Of a DNA stretch of 64,000 nt, positions 34,953-43,517 are shown piece after piece. The position numbers were made by a program, and so were the translations under genes. Under the pieces are notes generated by a model. That model saw only the letters and a program-made list of their open reading frames with translations, had not been told where the DNA came from and did no database searches. This stretch comes from a virus: positions 18,134 to 82,133 of the IMG/VR virus record IMGVR_UViG_3300036851_000411. One strand, given 5' to 3'. Within the stretch, counting starts at the first letter, position 1, and every line of letters begins with the position of its first letter.

Positions 34953-35411
34953 ATGAACCCGACCAATCTTGAGCTCGTGAGGTGGGTGCTCGGAGTCGCC
35001 GGGACGCTCGTTGTCACGGCGATCACCCTAGCGTGGCGCTTCCATCGTCACAGCATGAGCGAGGTACGGCGATCGACGGAGGAAGCCGGGAAGCAAACCG
35101 CCGCCATCACGAAGATTTCGACCTTTCTCGAGGAGACGCTCCCTCTCAAGCTGGGTGAGGCGCAGAGCAACGTCGTAGACCGCGTCACGAAGAACTCGGA
35201 CTTGGGATTCGAGCGAGTGAACGGCCGGATCGACGGCATCGATTCGATGTACCGAGGCCTCACCCGCGAGCTGGACGGCGCGAAGGGCGACATCAAGCGG
35301 CACGACGCGCAGCTCGACGACCACGCCCAACGGATCGAGCGCCTCGAGGAAACGCCCCTCAATCGCGTGCTGGGCTGGCCAGGCACGCAGGCGCCGCCGA
35401 AAGCCGACTGA
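34953..35411 (+). CDS. Holin-like/membrane coiled-coil protein
   Basis: 152 aa, ATG. A single N-terminal span (LVRWVLGVAGTLVVTAITLAWRF) is followed by a long charged coiled coil (EVRRSTEEAGKQTAAITKIS, then DGAKGDIKRHDAQLDDHAQRIERLEE). One-span topology before endolysin-region genes fits a holin or spanin-like role; not proven. Confidence 0.55.
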   Translation: MNPTNLELVRWVLGVAGTLVVTAITLAWRFHRHSMSEVRRSTEEAGKQTAAITKISTFLEETLPLKLGEAQSNVVDRVTKNSDLGFERVNGRIDGIDSMYRGLTRELDGAKGDIKRHDAQLDDHAQRIERLEETPLNRVLGWPGTQAPPKAD

Positions 35412-35442
35412 TCGCCGACTGGCGCCCCAAAGAACATACCGT

Positions 35443-35470
35443 TGTGTCTATGTGATTATCGCATAGATTC
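35443..35470 (+). promoter_or_regulatory. Phage regulon site 5, upstream of lysis block
   Basis: TTGTGT at 35443-35448, then TATGTGATTATCGCATA at 35450-35466, a consensus copy with T at the centre. TAGATT follows at the expected -10 position. The next ATG (35477) is only 11 nt away. Confidence 0.75.
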
Positions 35471-35476
35471 AGCGGC

Positions 35477-35899
35477 ATGGTTCCCGAGAGCACGACCGTG
35501 CCGCGGGGGTGGCCAGACCCGCACAACACCCCGTGGGGCTACTTCATCGGCCATCCGAAGACGGAGTGGCTCTTCGGTGACGACGGGGACCGGATGCGGC
35601 TCTGTCAGGACTTCGCGTACTGGGACCGCCGGTCGATCCGCTGGGTCGCGCGCGAAGGGCTGGAATTCGACGGCGCCAGCAAGCCGCGGTTCTTGTGGTG
35701 GGGCGGGGGACCGTACGAGGGCCGCTATCGTCGTGCGGCGATCATCCACGACGCGCTCTATCACGACCGCCGCGTCGATCGCGCCACGGCGGACCGCGTC
35801 TTCTACGAGGGCATGCGCGCGGATGGCGTGAGCGCGACGCGCGCGCTCCTCTACTACTGGGCCGTCCGCTGGTTCGGCCCGCGGTGGGAGCCCGAGTGA
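35477..35899 (+). CDS. DUF1353 family phage protein
   Basis: 140 aa. LCQDFAYWDRRSIRWVAREGLEFDGASKPRFLWW, YRRAAIIHDALYHDRRVDRATADRVFYEGM and LLYYWAVRWFG fit DUF1353 closely, a family common near tail/lysis genes. Its role is unknown; possibly a cell-wall or regulator function. It overlaps the next GTG by 4 nt. Confidence 0.82.
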   Translation: MVPESTTVPRGWPDPHNTPWGYFIGHPKTEWLFGDDGDRMRLCQDFAYWDRRSIRWVAREGLEFDGASKPRFLWWGGGPYEGRYRRAAIIHDALYHDRRVDRATADRVFYEGMRADGVSATRALLYYWAVRWFGPRWEPE

Positions 35900-36576
35900 C
35901 GACGGCGCATGCGTTCCCGACCTTTCGCGTGCTCGCGCCGGAGCTCCGGCCGCGGCGGTTGCAGCTGGCGTCGCGCCACTGGCCGGTGCCAGGGCGATGG
36001 CTCCGACCGCAAGGGCAGGGGCTGCCCGACCCGAACTGCACGCAGCTCCAGAAGAACATCGTGCTGCGCATGCACGTCGATCTGGACGAGCTGGAGCAAC
36101 CGTTAGGCAGCAATTGCTCGCCGTACGTCAACGAGCTGAAAGTCTGGGCGGGGTTCGGCGCCACGGAGGACGTGCCGTGGTGCGCGATCTGGGTCGCGCG
36201 GGTGTGGGTCGACGCCGGAGCGACGGTGCCACGCGACTTCGCGTCAGTCGACAACTGGCTGCCGTACCTGGTGCCGTTCGACAGCCTCTCGCCGCGCCAG
36301 CGCGTTGGTTGTGCGATCGCCTACGGGAAACGCGGAGCCGGTGACCCGAGCGCGGACGTGGCGGACATGCGGCGGCGCGGGTGGGACGGCAAGCACCTCG
36401 AGCTCATCAAGCGCGAGCACCCGGAGCTGACACTCGTGCAGGGCGGGAACCGCGGGTACGCGGGCCTCGTCGGCAAGCTCGATCTCGGTCCGAACACCAA
36501 CAACGGGTTCGCGATCGATTCGGCGCCGCTCGTCCGCACCGACGTGCTCGGGCTGATCATCCCGGCGGCGGCCTAA
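35896..36576 (+). CDS. Cysteine-peptidase-fold endolysin-like protein
   Basis: 226 aa from GTG 35896. NCSPYVNELKVWAGFGATEDVPWCAIWVARVWVDAG matches the TIGR02594/CHAP-like start with the nucleophile Cys in PWCA. The usual His segment (GxHVG) reads SADVADM here, so the catalytic His is not obvious. VQGGNRGYAGLVGKL is the normal closing strand. It would cleave peptidoglycan for lysis if active. Confidence 0.65.
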   Translation: MTTAHAFPTFRVLAPELRPRRLQLASRHWPVPGRWLRPQGQGLPDPNCTQLQKNIVLRMHVDLDELEQPLGSNCSPYVNELKVWAGFGATEDVPWCAIWVARVWVDAGATVPRDFASVDNWLPYLVPFDSLSPRQRVGCAIAYGKRGAGDPSADVADMRRRGWDGKHLELIKREHPELTLVQGGNRGYAGLVGKLDLGPNTNNGFAIDSAPLVRTDVLGLIIPAAA

Positions 36577-36578
36577 CG

Positions 36579-37292
36579 ATGGCCGCCCCGATTCCCGTGT
36601 TCTGGCTGGAGCTGAGCGACCAGCAGCGCGTGTGGCTGCGCCGCCATCGCACCGGGCCCTGTGGCGATCGCGGTGAGCATTCCTACCACAACGCGATGGC
36701 GCTCAAGTATGACGTGATCGGTGCCCACATCACGCTACGGGGCGATGTGAATGGTGCCGGCGCTGAGGCGAAGCCCGGTGGCGGGCTCGATCTCATCAGC
36801 GCTGATGATCCGCTCTGGCCAACGCACTGCGAGCACTGCGGCTGTGCGTTCCACCCAACCGACGATCCTAAACAGATCTTCGCGCATGCGCTCTACAGGG
36901 GGGCGCCCGACGGGAACCTCTACACGCTGGTGGACGCGCCGGTCGGCGCGATGTGGAACGCGGACTGGTTGGCGGATCTCGCATCGGGATGGGGCACCGG
37001 GCCGGATGGGTTGTCGCTGCACGTGAAGACCCCCGGTGGCGATTGGTGCCCCGATAACGAGGCGTCGAACTGCGACCGTACCCAGTACGGCCCGAAAGAG
37101 ATCGACGGCGTCCTGCACAACAAGGTGTGGCTCGGCCGCACTCACTACTGCTGGGTGCGACACGGCGATCCACGTCAGCCGTCGACGCTTCATATCGACA
37201 AGAACGGCACCACGTGCGGAGCCGGCGCCGGTTCGATAGCGCAGGAGACCTGGCATGGGTTCCTCCATCACGGCCACCTCGTGACGGCCTAA
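36579..37292 (+). CDS. Hypothetical phage protein with C-terminal HGxL-type motif (237 aa)
   Basis: MAAPIPVFWLELSDQQRVWLRRH... then CEHCGC, a CxxC pair, and a C-terminal HYCWVRHGDPRQPSTLHIDKNGTTC...GSIA block. The pattern recurs in phages of GC-rich hosts, but I cannot name it. It follows the lysin with a CCTAACGATG junction. Confidence 0.6.
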   Translation: MAAPIPVFWLELSDQQRVWLRRHRTGPCGDRGEHSYHNAMALKYDVIGAHITLRGDVNGAGAEAKPGGGLDLISADDPLWPTHCEHCGCAFHPTDDPKQIFAHALYRGAPDGNLYTLVDAPVGAMWNADWLADLASGWGTGPDGLSLHVKTPGGDWCPDNEASNCDRTQYGPKEIDGVLHNKVWLGRTHYCWVRHGDPRQPSTLHIDKNGTTCGAGAGSIAQETWHGFLHHGHLVTA

Positions 37293-37294
37293 CG

Positions 37295-37672
37295 ATGAGC
37301 GTGCGCGCGAAGATCGTTCGTGACGGTGAAGGCCGGTTGTACGGCATCCGCGTCAATTGCCCCGGCTGCGAGTCCGGCGCGCATGTGCTTCCGGTGTCGT
37401 GGCTGCCAGAGAGCGAGTCGATCGAGTCGCCGCACAGCGCCGGGAAGCCGCACTGGACTTTCAACGGCGACTTCGAGCGCCCGACGTTCGGCCCGTCCGT
37501 GCTATCACGAGGTACGTACGGCGAAGCCAACGAGGCGCGAGTTTGCCACTCCTTCGTGCGCGACGGACGCATCGAGTTCCTGAGCGATTGCACGCACGCG
37601 CTCGCAGGCCAGACCGTGGATCTCCCCGAGATCGCTGACACGGACAGTGAGGCCGATTGCCACGATGCCTAA
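37295..37672 (+). CDS. DUF6527-like protein
   Basis: 125 aa. GIRVNCPGCESGAHVLPVSW, WTFNGDFERPTFGPSVLSRG, CHSFVRDGRIEFLSDCTHALAGQTVDLPE match DUF6527, a small phage domain of unknown function with zinc-site cysteines. Confidence 0.8.
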   Translation: MSVRAKIVRDGEGRLYGIRVNCPGCESGAHVLPVSWLPESESIESPHSAGKPHWTFNGDFERPTFGPSVLSRGTYGEANEARVCHSFVRDGRIEFLSDCTHALAGQTVDLPEIADTDSEADCHDA

Positions 37673-37793
37673 CGCACCTTCGACATCACCGTCGAGGCGA
37701 TTGACCGCCCGCACCGCCCGCTTGACGACGTTGACCTGTGACGCCGCTCGTCACGCCAGTCGAGCGCATCCCACTGCCTAACGGACCCGACCA

Positions 37794-38312
37794 ATGCCAA
37801 TGACGAACGCTCTCCTGACCAACGCACTCCGCTCCGCCTCGCTCGCGATTGCCATCACCCTCGCACTCGCCATCGCCGCCTGCACGTCTCCGACGGCGCC
37901 ACACGCCACGGCGCTACCGCACTCGCCGGCGTTCGGGATCTACGACGCCACCCGTCCGGCTCCGGTGATCATCAGTGCTGTGCGTGTGGACGCGTCCACG
38001 GTTCAGCTCACGTTCGTCGATAACGCCGAAGACGAGACGTTCGCGTCGGCCTACTTCACCAGCGCTGGGGATACTGGGCCGACCTCCACATCAAATCCGA
38101 TCTTCACTCCGATGGGGACGGGTGAGCGCGTCGTGGATGTGTATGCGCCGGCGGATAAGGTCTACGTGCGCTTGGATTTCGCGTGGGGGCCATTCCCGAC
38201 GACTGATACGAGCCTGCGCATCTGGGGGCCGTTCTCGGAGAGGGCGGAGGTCACGGCAGCAATCATCACCACCGCGACCGCGTGCAAGGCACACGGGAAG
38301 TGCAAGCCGTGA
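37794..38312 (+). CDS. Putative lipoprotein with FN3-like domain
   Basis: 172 aa. An N-terminal signal ending in LALAIAACTSP carries a lipobox (IAAC), followed by a short beta-sandwich (PAPVIISAVRVDASTVQLTFVDNAEDETF). Such exported proteins in prophages usually alter the lysogen surface. It overlaps the next gene by 4 nt. Confidence 0.7.
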   Translation: MPMTNALLTNALRSASLAIAITLALAIAACTSPTAPHATALPHSPAFGIYDATRPAPVIISAVRVDASTVQLTFVDNAEDETFASAYFTSAGDTGPTSTSNPIFTPMGTGERVVDVYAPADKVYVRLDFAWGPFPTTDTSLRIWGPFSERAEVTAAIITTATACKAHGKCKP

Positions 38313-40489
38313 GCTGCCGAACGCTGACGCTCCGCCTGATGCTGGTCGCCGCCGCCTCATGCGGCGGCGGGCTGATTCCGGTCGCGGCGCAGGGCACGAG
38401 GGCGGACACGACGCTCGCGAACAACGCCCGTTCGCGCGTCACGGATTCGCTCCGCCTCGAGGCCGCCCGGAAGCAGGGCATCCGCAAGACCGTGATCACG
38501 CGGCTTGCGACGCGTGCGGACTCGCTGCTCCGCGATCACCTCAGGCCGATCGCTCCACCGCCACCTCCACCGCCTGTTACGCCGGCCGCGCCGGTTGCGT
38601 CGTTCGAGGTCGTGTGTGCGCAGCTCCAGTGTGCGTTCAACGCTGGCGCCAGTACCGGCGCGCGCCTGAGTCTCGCGTGGGACTGCGGTGCCTTTCCGAA
38701 CTGCACCAGCACCGCCTCGAGCTTCTCCTTCTCGTACCCGCACGAGGGTCCTCGCGTCGCTGCGCTGACTGTCCGTGACTCGTTAGGCCGGACGGCGAGC
38801 AAGAGCCAGACGTTCACCGTGCCTGGCATCCCGGTGCCAGTCGATACTGGCCCGCCGCTGCCTCCGCCTCCCCCGCCACCACCACCGCCAGTCGATACGA
38901 TCGTTGCGAACGTAACGGCGACGCCGCCGGCTGCTCCCGCGCCCGTGACTCCGTTCAATCTCACCAGCACGCGCATCGTTCGCGTCGCGCCGCCTATGGA
39001 CCTGCAGGCGGCGCTCAATGGTGCCACGCCGGGCACGGAGTTTCGTCTCGCGGCTGGCGCGACCTTCACGGGTGTGTTCACGCTTCCCGTTGTGTGCGGC
39101 GTTGGCGCGGTCACGCTCCGCACGGACATCAATGTGGATTCGCTGGTGCCACCGGACGCGCGGATGACGCCGACGAAGGCCGTGCCGCTCGCGAAGCTCG
39201 TCAACACCACCTACCAAGCGACGCTCAACATCGACGGCCCGAGCTGCAACATCCATCTCCTCGGGCTCGAGATCGCGTACACACCGCCGCCGAATTATCC
39301 ATCGATCAACTACGGGCTGTTGCTCCTGGGCAACGGCGGCTGGAAGGACGGCGGCGAGACACAGCTCACGGTCGACCGTGTGCCACGCAACATCCGCATC
39401 GACCGCAGCTATATCCATGGCTCGTCGATCAGCGAGCTGCGCCGCTGTGTAGCGCTGAACAGCGCGAACACGGCGATTGTGAACAGCTGGATCGACGAGT
39501 GTCACACGAGCGGCTTCGACGCGCAGGCGATCGCCGGGTGGAACGGGCCCGGGCCGTTCTTGATCGCGAACAACTACCTCGCTGGCAGCGGCGAGAACGT
39601 CATGTTCGGCGGCGCGGACCCCGCGATCCCGGCGCTCATTCCCGCCGACATCACGATCGACGGCAATCACATCACGAAGCCCAGCAGCTGGCTGGGTAAA
39701 TGGGCGCTGAAGAACCTCTTCGAGTTGAAGGACGCCCGCCGGGTGCTGTTCACCCGCAACGTGGTGCGCTACTCGCCGCCGTCAGGGCAGGAAGGCATGG
39801 CGATCGTGATCAAGTCGAGCATCGGCGGCGACCCGAGCAAGACATGGCAGGGCACGACCGATCTGGATATGAGCTGGAACATCGTCGACGAAGACGCCGT
39901 GGGTCTCAATCTGCAGGCGGTCGACTGCTCGGGTCAGGCGTGCACCGACGTGCATCTGGCCCGCGTCCGAGCCACGAACAACCTCTTCACCGGCGTAGGG
40001 ACGTTTCCCAACCGCAATTCGCTAATGCTGTTCGGCGGCGATCTGCGTGACGTGCTCATCGCCAACAACACGATGGTGCACGCGGCCACTGCGACCTACG
40101 GGCTGCCGATGACGTTGGCCTACGGCGGCGGGCTCGCGCGGAACATGGTGTGGCGCGACAACGTGCTCACCGCGCCGTCGGCGTATCTCGCGCACTTCAG
40201 CGACTCGGGCGTGGAGAGTCAGGTGAACCGCCGGGCGCTCGCGGCGTTCGTCAACGACGGCAGCTGGAGCTTTCAGCGCAACGTCGTTGGCGGCATCGAC
40301 CCGCAGTACCTGGGCAACCTTCCGAGCACGAGCTGGTATCCGTCGACCGTCGCAGCTATCGGCTTGGCGGCCGACTACTCGCTGCTCGCGACCTCGCCAT
40401 TCAAGGGCAAGGGCTTGAACGGCACGGATCCGGGGGCGGACATCGCCGAGCTCACGCGCCGGACCGCGGGCGTCGTGGTCGCGCCCTAA
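38309..40489 (+). CDS. Exported PKD-like/right-handed beta-helix protein
   Basis: 726 aa from GTG 38309. A signal sequence (TLTLRLMLVAAASCGGG) is followed by a Pro linker, a PKD-like Ig domain (PVASFEVVCAQLQCAFNAG, VAALTVRDSLGRTASKSQTFTV) and a second (P)n linker. From ~230 a right-handed parallel beta-helix has many NNxF/GN ladders (IRIDRSYIHGSSIS, FLIANNYLAGSGENV, VRATNNLFTGVGTF, VLIANNTMVHAATATYG). Likely secreted or surface-attached polysaccharide-acting enzyme. Coupled to the lipoprotein gene. Confidence 0.72.
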   Translation: MSCRTLTLRLMLVAAASCGGGLIPVAAQGTRADTTLANNARSRVTDSLRLEAARKQGIRKTVITRLATRADSLLRDHLRPIAPPPPPPPVTPAAPVASFEVVCAQLQCAFNAGASTGARLSLAWDCGAFPNCTSTASSFSFSYPHEGPRVAALTVRDSLGRTASKSQTFTVPGIPVPVDTGPPLPPPPPPPPPPVDTIVANVTATPPAAPAPVTPFNLTSTRIVRVAPPMDLQAALNGATPGTEFRLAAGATFTGVFTLPVVCGVGAVTLRTDINVDSLVPPDARMTPTKAVPLAKLVNTTYQATLNIDGPSCNIHLLGLEIAYTPPPNYPSINYGLLLLGNGGWKDGGETQLTVDRVPRNIRIDRSYIHGSSISELRRCVALNSANTAIVNSWIDECHTSGFDAQAIAGWNGPGPFLIANNYLAGSGENVMFGGADPAIPALIPADITIDGNHITKPSSWLGKWALKNLFELKDARRVLFTRNVVRYSPPSGQEGMAIVIKSSIGGDPSKTWQGTTDLDMSWNIVDEDAVGLNLQAVDCSGQACTDVHLARVRATNNLFTGVGTFPNRNSLMLFGGDLRDVLIANNTMVHAATATYGLPMTLAYGGGLARNMVWRDNVLTAPSAYLAHFSDSGVESQVNRRALAAFVNDGSWSFQRNVVGGIDPQYLGNLPSTSWYPSTVAAIGLAADYSLLATSPFKGKGLNGTDPGADIAELTRRTAGVVVAP

Positions 40490-40556
40490 CAGGACGTTAA
40501 CGCTCGGATATAATGTGCGCTTGTTGGATGGCGGCTGCAATGAAACGATGACGCTC

Positions 40557-40574
40557 GGGCGCTGCGCTGCGCCC
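40557..40574 (+). terminator. Weak hairpin after the beta-helix gene
   Basis: GGGCGC-TGCGCT-GCGCCC hairpin 68 nt after the stop, without a T-run; a possible transcription end. Confidence 0.3.
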
Positions 40575-40658
40575 ATCCATGTCCGGCATGAGCCTCTTCG
40601 AATGGTGGGACCTGCCGGGCTTTACGTCGATTGGGCTCGCGTTCCTACGCCCGGCGGG

Positions 40659-40895
40659 TCATCCCCGCAAGTCCCGTCGACGCCGGTCGATCGCCCGCCG
40701 GAGGTCGCCTAACGACGCGCGCTCCCAAGCCGCGAAGGTGCGCTCTTCGAAAGACGCCAGCTCGTCGGGCCCCATCGAGGCCACGCGCTCGCACCAGAGC
40801 CTCACCGTCTCCGACGGGGCAGGGCCCACACCGCCCGAATCGGCGCTCGGTGTGTCGTCAGTCACGGGACGCGAACCGGAAGCGAAGTGACGCAC
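40659..40895 (-). CDS. Small hypothetical protein (78 aa), minus strand
   Basis: Codons end mainly in G/C on this strand, and the product reads as a helical domain (ETVRLWCERVASMGPDELASFEERTFAAWERASLGDLRRAIDRR). The opposing plus-strand frame gives a Ser-rich unlikely peptide. It also contains a TTA-GGC motif codon pair. 40896-41167 holds no convincing gene. Confidence 0.45.
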   Translation of the reverse strand: MRHFASGSRPVTDDTPSADSGGVGPAPSETVRLWCERVASMGPDELASFEERTFAAWERASLGDLRRAIDRRRRDLRG

Positions 40896-41167
40896 CGAGT
40901 GACCAGCCGGGTCTGTAACACGCCGGGGTCATCATCAGCGAGAGGCTAAGAGAACCGCCCAAGGCGGTCACAGGGGTTGGATTCGGCCATTTTGGCCCGT
41001 GCGTCAGTCAATGCGTCCACTGCATGCAAATAGACTCTCGCCACATAGCGCCAAGCAGTCCGATATTGCGGGGCCCGCCGCATCGCGTTACCGTAGCCCG
41101 CCCAACCGAACTGACCAGAAACTAACCGCAGTGCCCGCCACCCTGTTCCCGCCCTGGTCACCGCTCA

Positions 41168-41569
41168 GTGATTTCTCTCTGCGAGAGCTCCACCTCCGCT
41201 GCCCCAGCGCTCGACGCCGCGGCCGATCCCGCCGTTGCGGATCACACCGATTCGCTCCCGACCGACCCGTCCGTGCGCGTTCCCGCCGGCCCGCTGCTCC
41301 CCGCTGGTGCGGAGATCGCGATCCTCATGACCGGCGCGAAGATGAACGGGACCACCGCGCTGTCGATCGGCGACCCGGCTCACGAGCACGAGTATGCGTA
41401 CATCCGGCTCGACAACCGGGTCTACGATGCCGAGACCTATTGCATTCTGCAGACGCTGGCCTCTCACATTGCGGATCTCGGCCTCGTGAGTGCGCTCGCG
41501 AGCGTTGCGAAGCCGAGCCTCGCGCTCGTTGACGACCCATCACCATCGGCACCAGTAGCAACGGGATAA
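41168..41569 (+). CDS. Hypothetical phage protein (133 aa)
   Basis: GTG 41168. PAGPLLPAGAEIAILMTGAKMNGTTALSIGD, then DPAHEHEYAYIRLDNRVYDAETYCILQTLASHI. No family. Followed by a long G/C hairpin that separates it from the convergent repressor gene. Confidence 0.55.
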   Translation: MISLCESSTSAAPALDAAADPAVADHTDSLPTDPSVRVPAGPLLPAGAEIAILMTGAKMNGTTALSIGDPAHEHEYAYIRLDNRVYDAETYCILQTLASHIADLGLVSALASVAKPSLALVDDPSPSAPVATG

Positions 41570-41576
41570 AACGAGA

Positions 41577-41600
41577 GCGGGCCCCGACCCCGGGGCCCGC
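41577..41600. terminator. Bidirectional hairpin between convergent genes
   Basis: Perfect 10-bp stem GCGGGCCCCG/CGGGGCCCGC with loop ACCC. It lies between a plus-strand gene end (41569) and the minus-strand repressor stop (41660). Confidence 0.65.
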
Positions 41601-41659
41601 ATCCACCGTCGCATCCACACGACTGCCCATCGCTTCGCTCGTGCAGCTGGTGACGCTGA

Positions 41660-42136
41660 CTACCGTTTCCTGCCCGACCTGCGACTGCCGGCGGCTTTCT
41701 TCGCCGGTTGTTCACGCCCCGCGGTGGGCGGTGCCGGTGCCGGTCGGTAGCTGACCCTCGGCAACCCCTCGGCGACTGCTGGGGCCTCCACCCGATACGC
41801 GCGCAGCACCTCGAGCTCGGCGGCCTCGCCACCGACCACGTACGCGAGCGTCCGCCCAGACAGCGCGGCGACGGCGACGTTCTCGTCGTTGTAGAGGTCC
41901 AGCACGCCGAGCTCCGCCCGCGAGATGCGGGACTGGTCGACGACCAGTCCGGTCATCGACGCGATCAGGTCCGCGAAATCCCCCTGCGACATCGCCACCG
42001 GCGGCTGCATGCGGGCGCCGGCCTCGAGCCGGCACCGCTTGAGCCGCCGTCCTCGTTCGACCTTCGCCTGCTTCCCGACTTCGGTCGGCGGGAGTACCGC
42101 CCCCGCGGCCGACCGGCCCCCTGTGCCTCCGGCCAC
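41660..42136 (-). CDS. Candidate phage repressor (XRE-type HTH)
   Basis: 158 aa from GTG 42136, which has GGAGG 6 nt upstream on this strand; the longer frame upstream is low-complexity. RLKRCRLEAGARMQPPVAMSQGDFADLIASMTG, VVDQSRISRAELGVLDLYNDENVAVAALSGRTLAYVVGG is an XRE/Cro HTH (Q..FA......VDQSRISR.E.G). The tail is basic (KKAAGSRRSGRKR). Only minus-strand gene in the switch region, divergent from the Cro-like gene: the layout of a lysogeny repressor. Confidence 0.72.
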   Translation of the reverse strand: MAGGTGGRSAAGAVLPPTEVGKQAKVERGRRLKRCRLEAGARMQPPVAMSQGDFADLIASMTGLVVDQSRISRAELGVLDLYNDENVAVAALSGRTLAYVVGGEAAELEVLRAYRVEAPAVAEGLPRVSYRPAPAPPTAGREQPAKKAAGSRRSGRKR

Positions 42137-42358
42137 AACCTTCCTCCAGAATGAGGTCGATCCGAACCCGGCTGGCGACCCGGTTGCCAGCCCTGGTGTC
42201 CTGGTCGGTCTCGTGCTCCTACCTGTGCGCGTGCTTGTGCTCGGTACAGTCATCGGTCTCGATCCCCCCGCCGGAGAAGCCGTCCCCGCCGCACTGCGAA
42301 CGTCGTTGCGTACAACTATGCGATCGGGGCTTGACGGGATGTGATTAGTGCATAAGTT
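42137..42358. promoter_or_regulatory. Divergent repressor/Cro intergenic switch region
   Basis: It separates the leftward repressor and the rightward gene 42359. It contains an inverted half-site TATGCGAT (42317-42324) of the phage consensus and the complete site 6. The arrangement resembles an immunity region. No protein gene was accepted in it. Confidence 0.6.
42331..42357 (+). promoter_or_regulatory. Phage regulon site 6, at the switch
   Basis: TTGACG at 42331-42336, a 1-nt gap, GATGTGATTAGTGCATA at 42338-42354 (three mismatches), then TAAGTT. The next ATG is at 42359, so the transcript from a -10 at TAAGTT would be close to leaderless. Confidence 0.65.
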
Positions 42359-42766
42359 ATGCTCATGCACGAGCGACATAATACACCCGACAGGGCGCGG
42401 CGCGCAATCGAGCGTCGCATCCGCGCCACAGATATCCGGGTGCTCCGTCTCGGGGGCGACTCCGAGGATCGGCGTCGCAAGTTCACGCGGTTCATCGCGA
42501 GCCGCACCGGCTACTCCGAGGGCTACGTCAGTAACCATCTGTGGGGTCATCGAGGGAAGGGTGGGCGTCCACGGTTCGCGCTGTATCTCGAGATCTACCT
42601 CGCCGGGTTCTTTGGCGATCGGATGGATCTCAAAGCATTGCCGCCTGCAGCGAAAGACGTGGTGGTGTACGCGGAACCGGTCGAGGATGCCGGCGATGTC
42701 GAGACGTTGATCGATGTGCGCGACGCGGCGCACGCGGCCACGCAAAAACCCAGCCAGGGTGCGTGA
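42359..42766 (+). CDS. Cro-like/early regulator (136 aa class)
   Basis: 135 aa from ATG 42359. Basic N-terminus (DRARRAIERRIRATD), then IASRTGYSEGYVSNHLWGHRGKGGRPRFALYLEIYLAGFF, which carries an HTH-like pattern (TGYSEGYVSNHL). Position opposite the repressor makes it a Cro- or CII-like protein. The match is structural by eye only. Confidence 0.58.
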   Translation: MLMHERHNTPDRARRAIERRIRATDIRVLRLGGDSEDRRRKFTRFIASRTGYSEGYVSNHLWGHRGKGGRPRFALYLEIYLAGFFGDRMDLKALPPAAKDVVVYAEPVEDAGDVETLIDVRDAAHAATQKPSQGA

Positions 42767-42866
42767 ACACCACTGGCTGGGGGCAAGGAGGCGACTGCAG
42801 GCGATACGGGCTGCCTGAGTCGACCGCACGATAGACGAAGCCTGGGGCGCAAGGCAAGAGGCAGAC

Positions 42867-43517
42867 ATGGAACACCCCGAGACAGTTTCACCGCCGGTGA
42901 TGCTGTACGCCGGCTCCGACGGAGCGCCGGGCGACAGTGCGAACAAGGGCACATCACCGACGCCCAATCTTGTATTCCCAACCAAACCCGAACGGCCAGC
43001 GCCGGGCACGGTCTTGCCGTGCGAGAGCTGCAACGGCGGCACGTGGCGCGACCCGTTAGGCGCTGACGACGCCCTCTGCGCGCGATGCCAGGGCTCCGGC
43101 AGTGTCACCGTTCGGAGCCAGGCGGACCTGACCGCGCTGATGCACGCGTGGGAGGCCGAGGGCGCTGTGTGGGCGCTCCAGGAGGTCGAGGGCTTCGGTT
43201 ACCACTACGACGAGCTCAAGGCATACGCCGTGGCTCGCGGGCGGACACTAGCGAAGGCGGCCGAGAGTCGCGCACGCCAGAAAAAACAGCAGGAACATCA
43301 GCGCCTCCAGCAGCTTGCCGAGTCGCTCGATCTCATTCCCGATTCGGAGGCTGACCACGAAGAGCGCATGCGCGTGCGCACGGTGTTTCGGGCGCTGGTG
43401 ATCGACCGGTTCGACCGATTGATCGGTGCCATCGATCGACTCGGCTCGACCATCGCGCACACGAGTGCCGAGCAGATCGACCAGATGGTGCACGAGAGCC
43501 GGAGGAGCGAGCGATGA
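42867..43517 (+). CDS. Zinc-finger protein with coiled coil (216 aa)
   Basis: CESCNGGTWRDPLGADDALCARCQGSGSV is a DnaJ-like CxxC...CxxCxGxG zinc motif. It is followed by a helical/coiled-coil region (RTLAKAAESRARQKKQQEHQRLQQLAESLDL). It overlaps the annealing protein gene by 4 nt and may assist recombination. Confidence 0.6.
   Translation: MEHPETVSPPVMLYAGSDGAPGDSANKGTSPTPNLVFPTKPERPAPGTVLPCESCNGGTWRDPLGADDALCARCQGSGSVTVRSQADLTALMHAWEAEGAVWALQEVEGFGYHYDELKAYAVARGRTLAKAAESRARQKKQQEHQRLQQLAESLDLIPDSEADHEERMRVRTVFRALVIDRFDRLIGAIDRLGSTIAHTSAEQIDQMVHESRRSER

Noticed and set aside
40946-41161. 71-residue minus-strand frame
   Set aside because: Weak codon bias and no neighbour coupling; not kept as a gene.
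42253-43108. N-terminal extension of the repressor frame
   Set aside because: Low-complexity Thr/Pro/Arg peptide that runs through the switch region and under plus-strand genes; GTG 42136 has a good ribosome-binding site.
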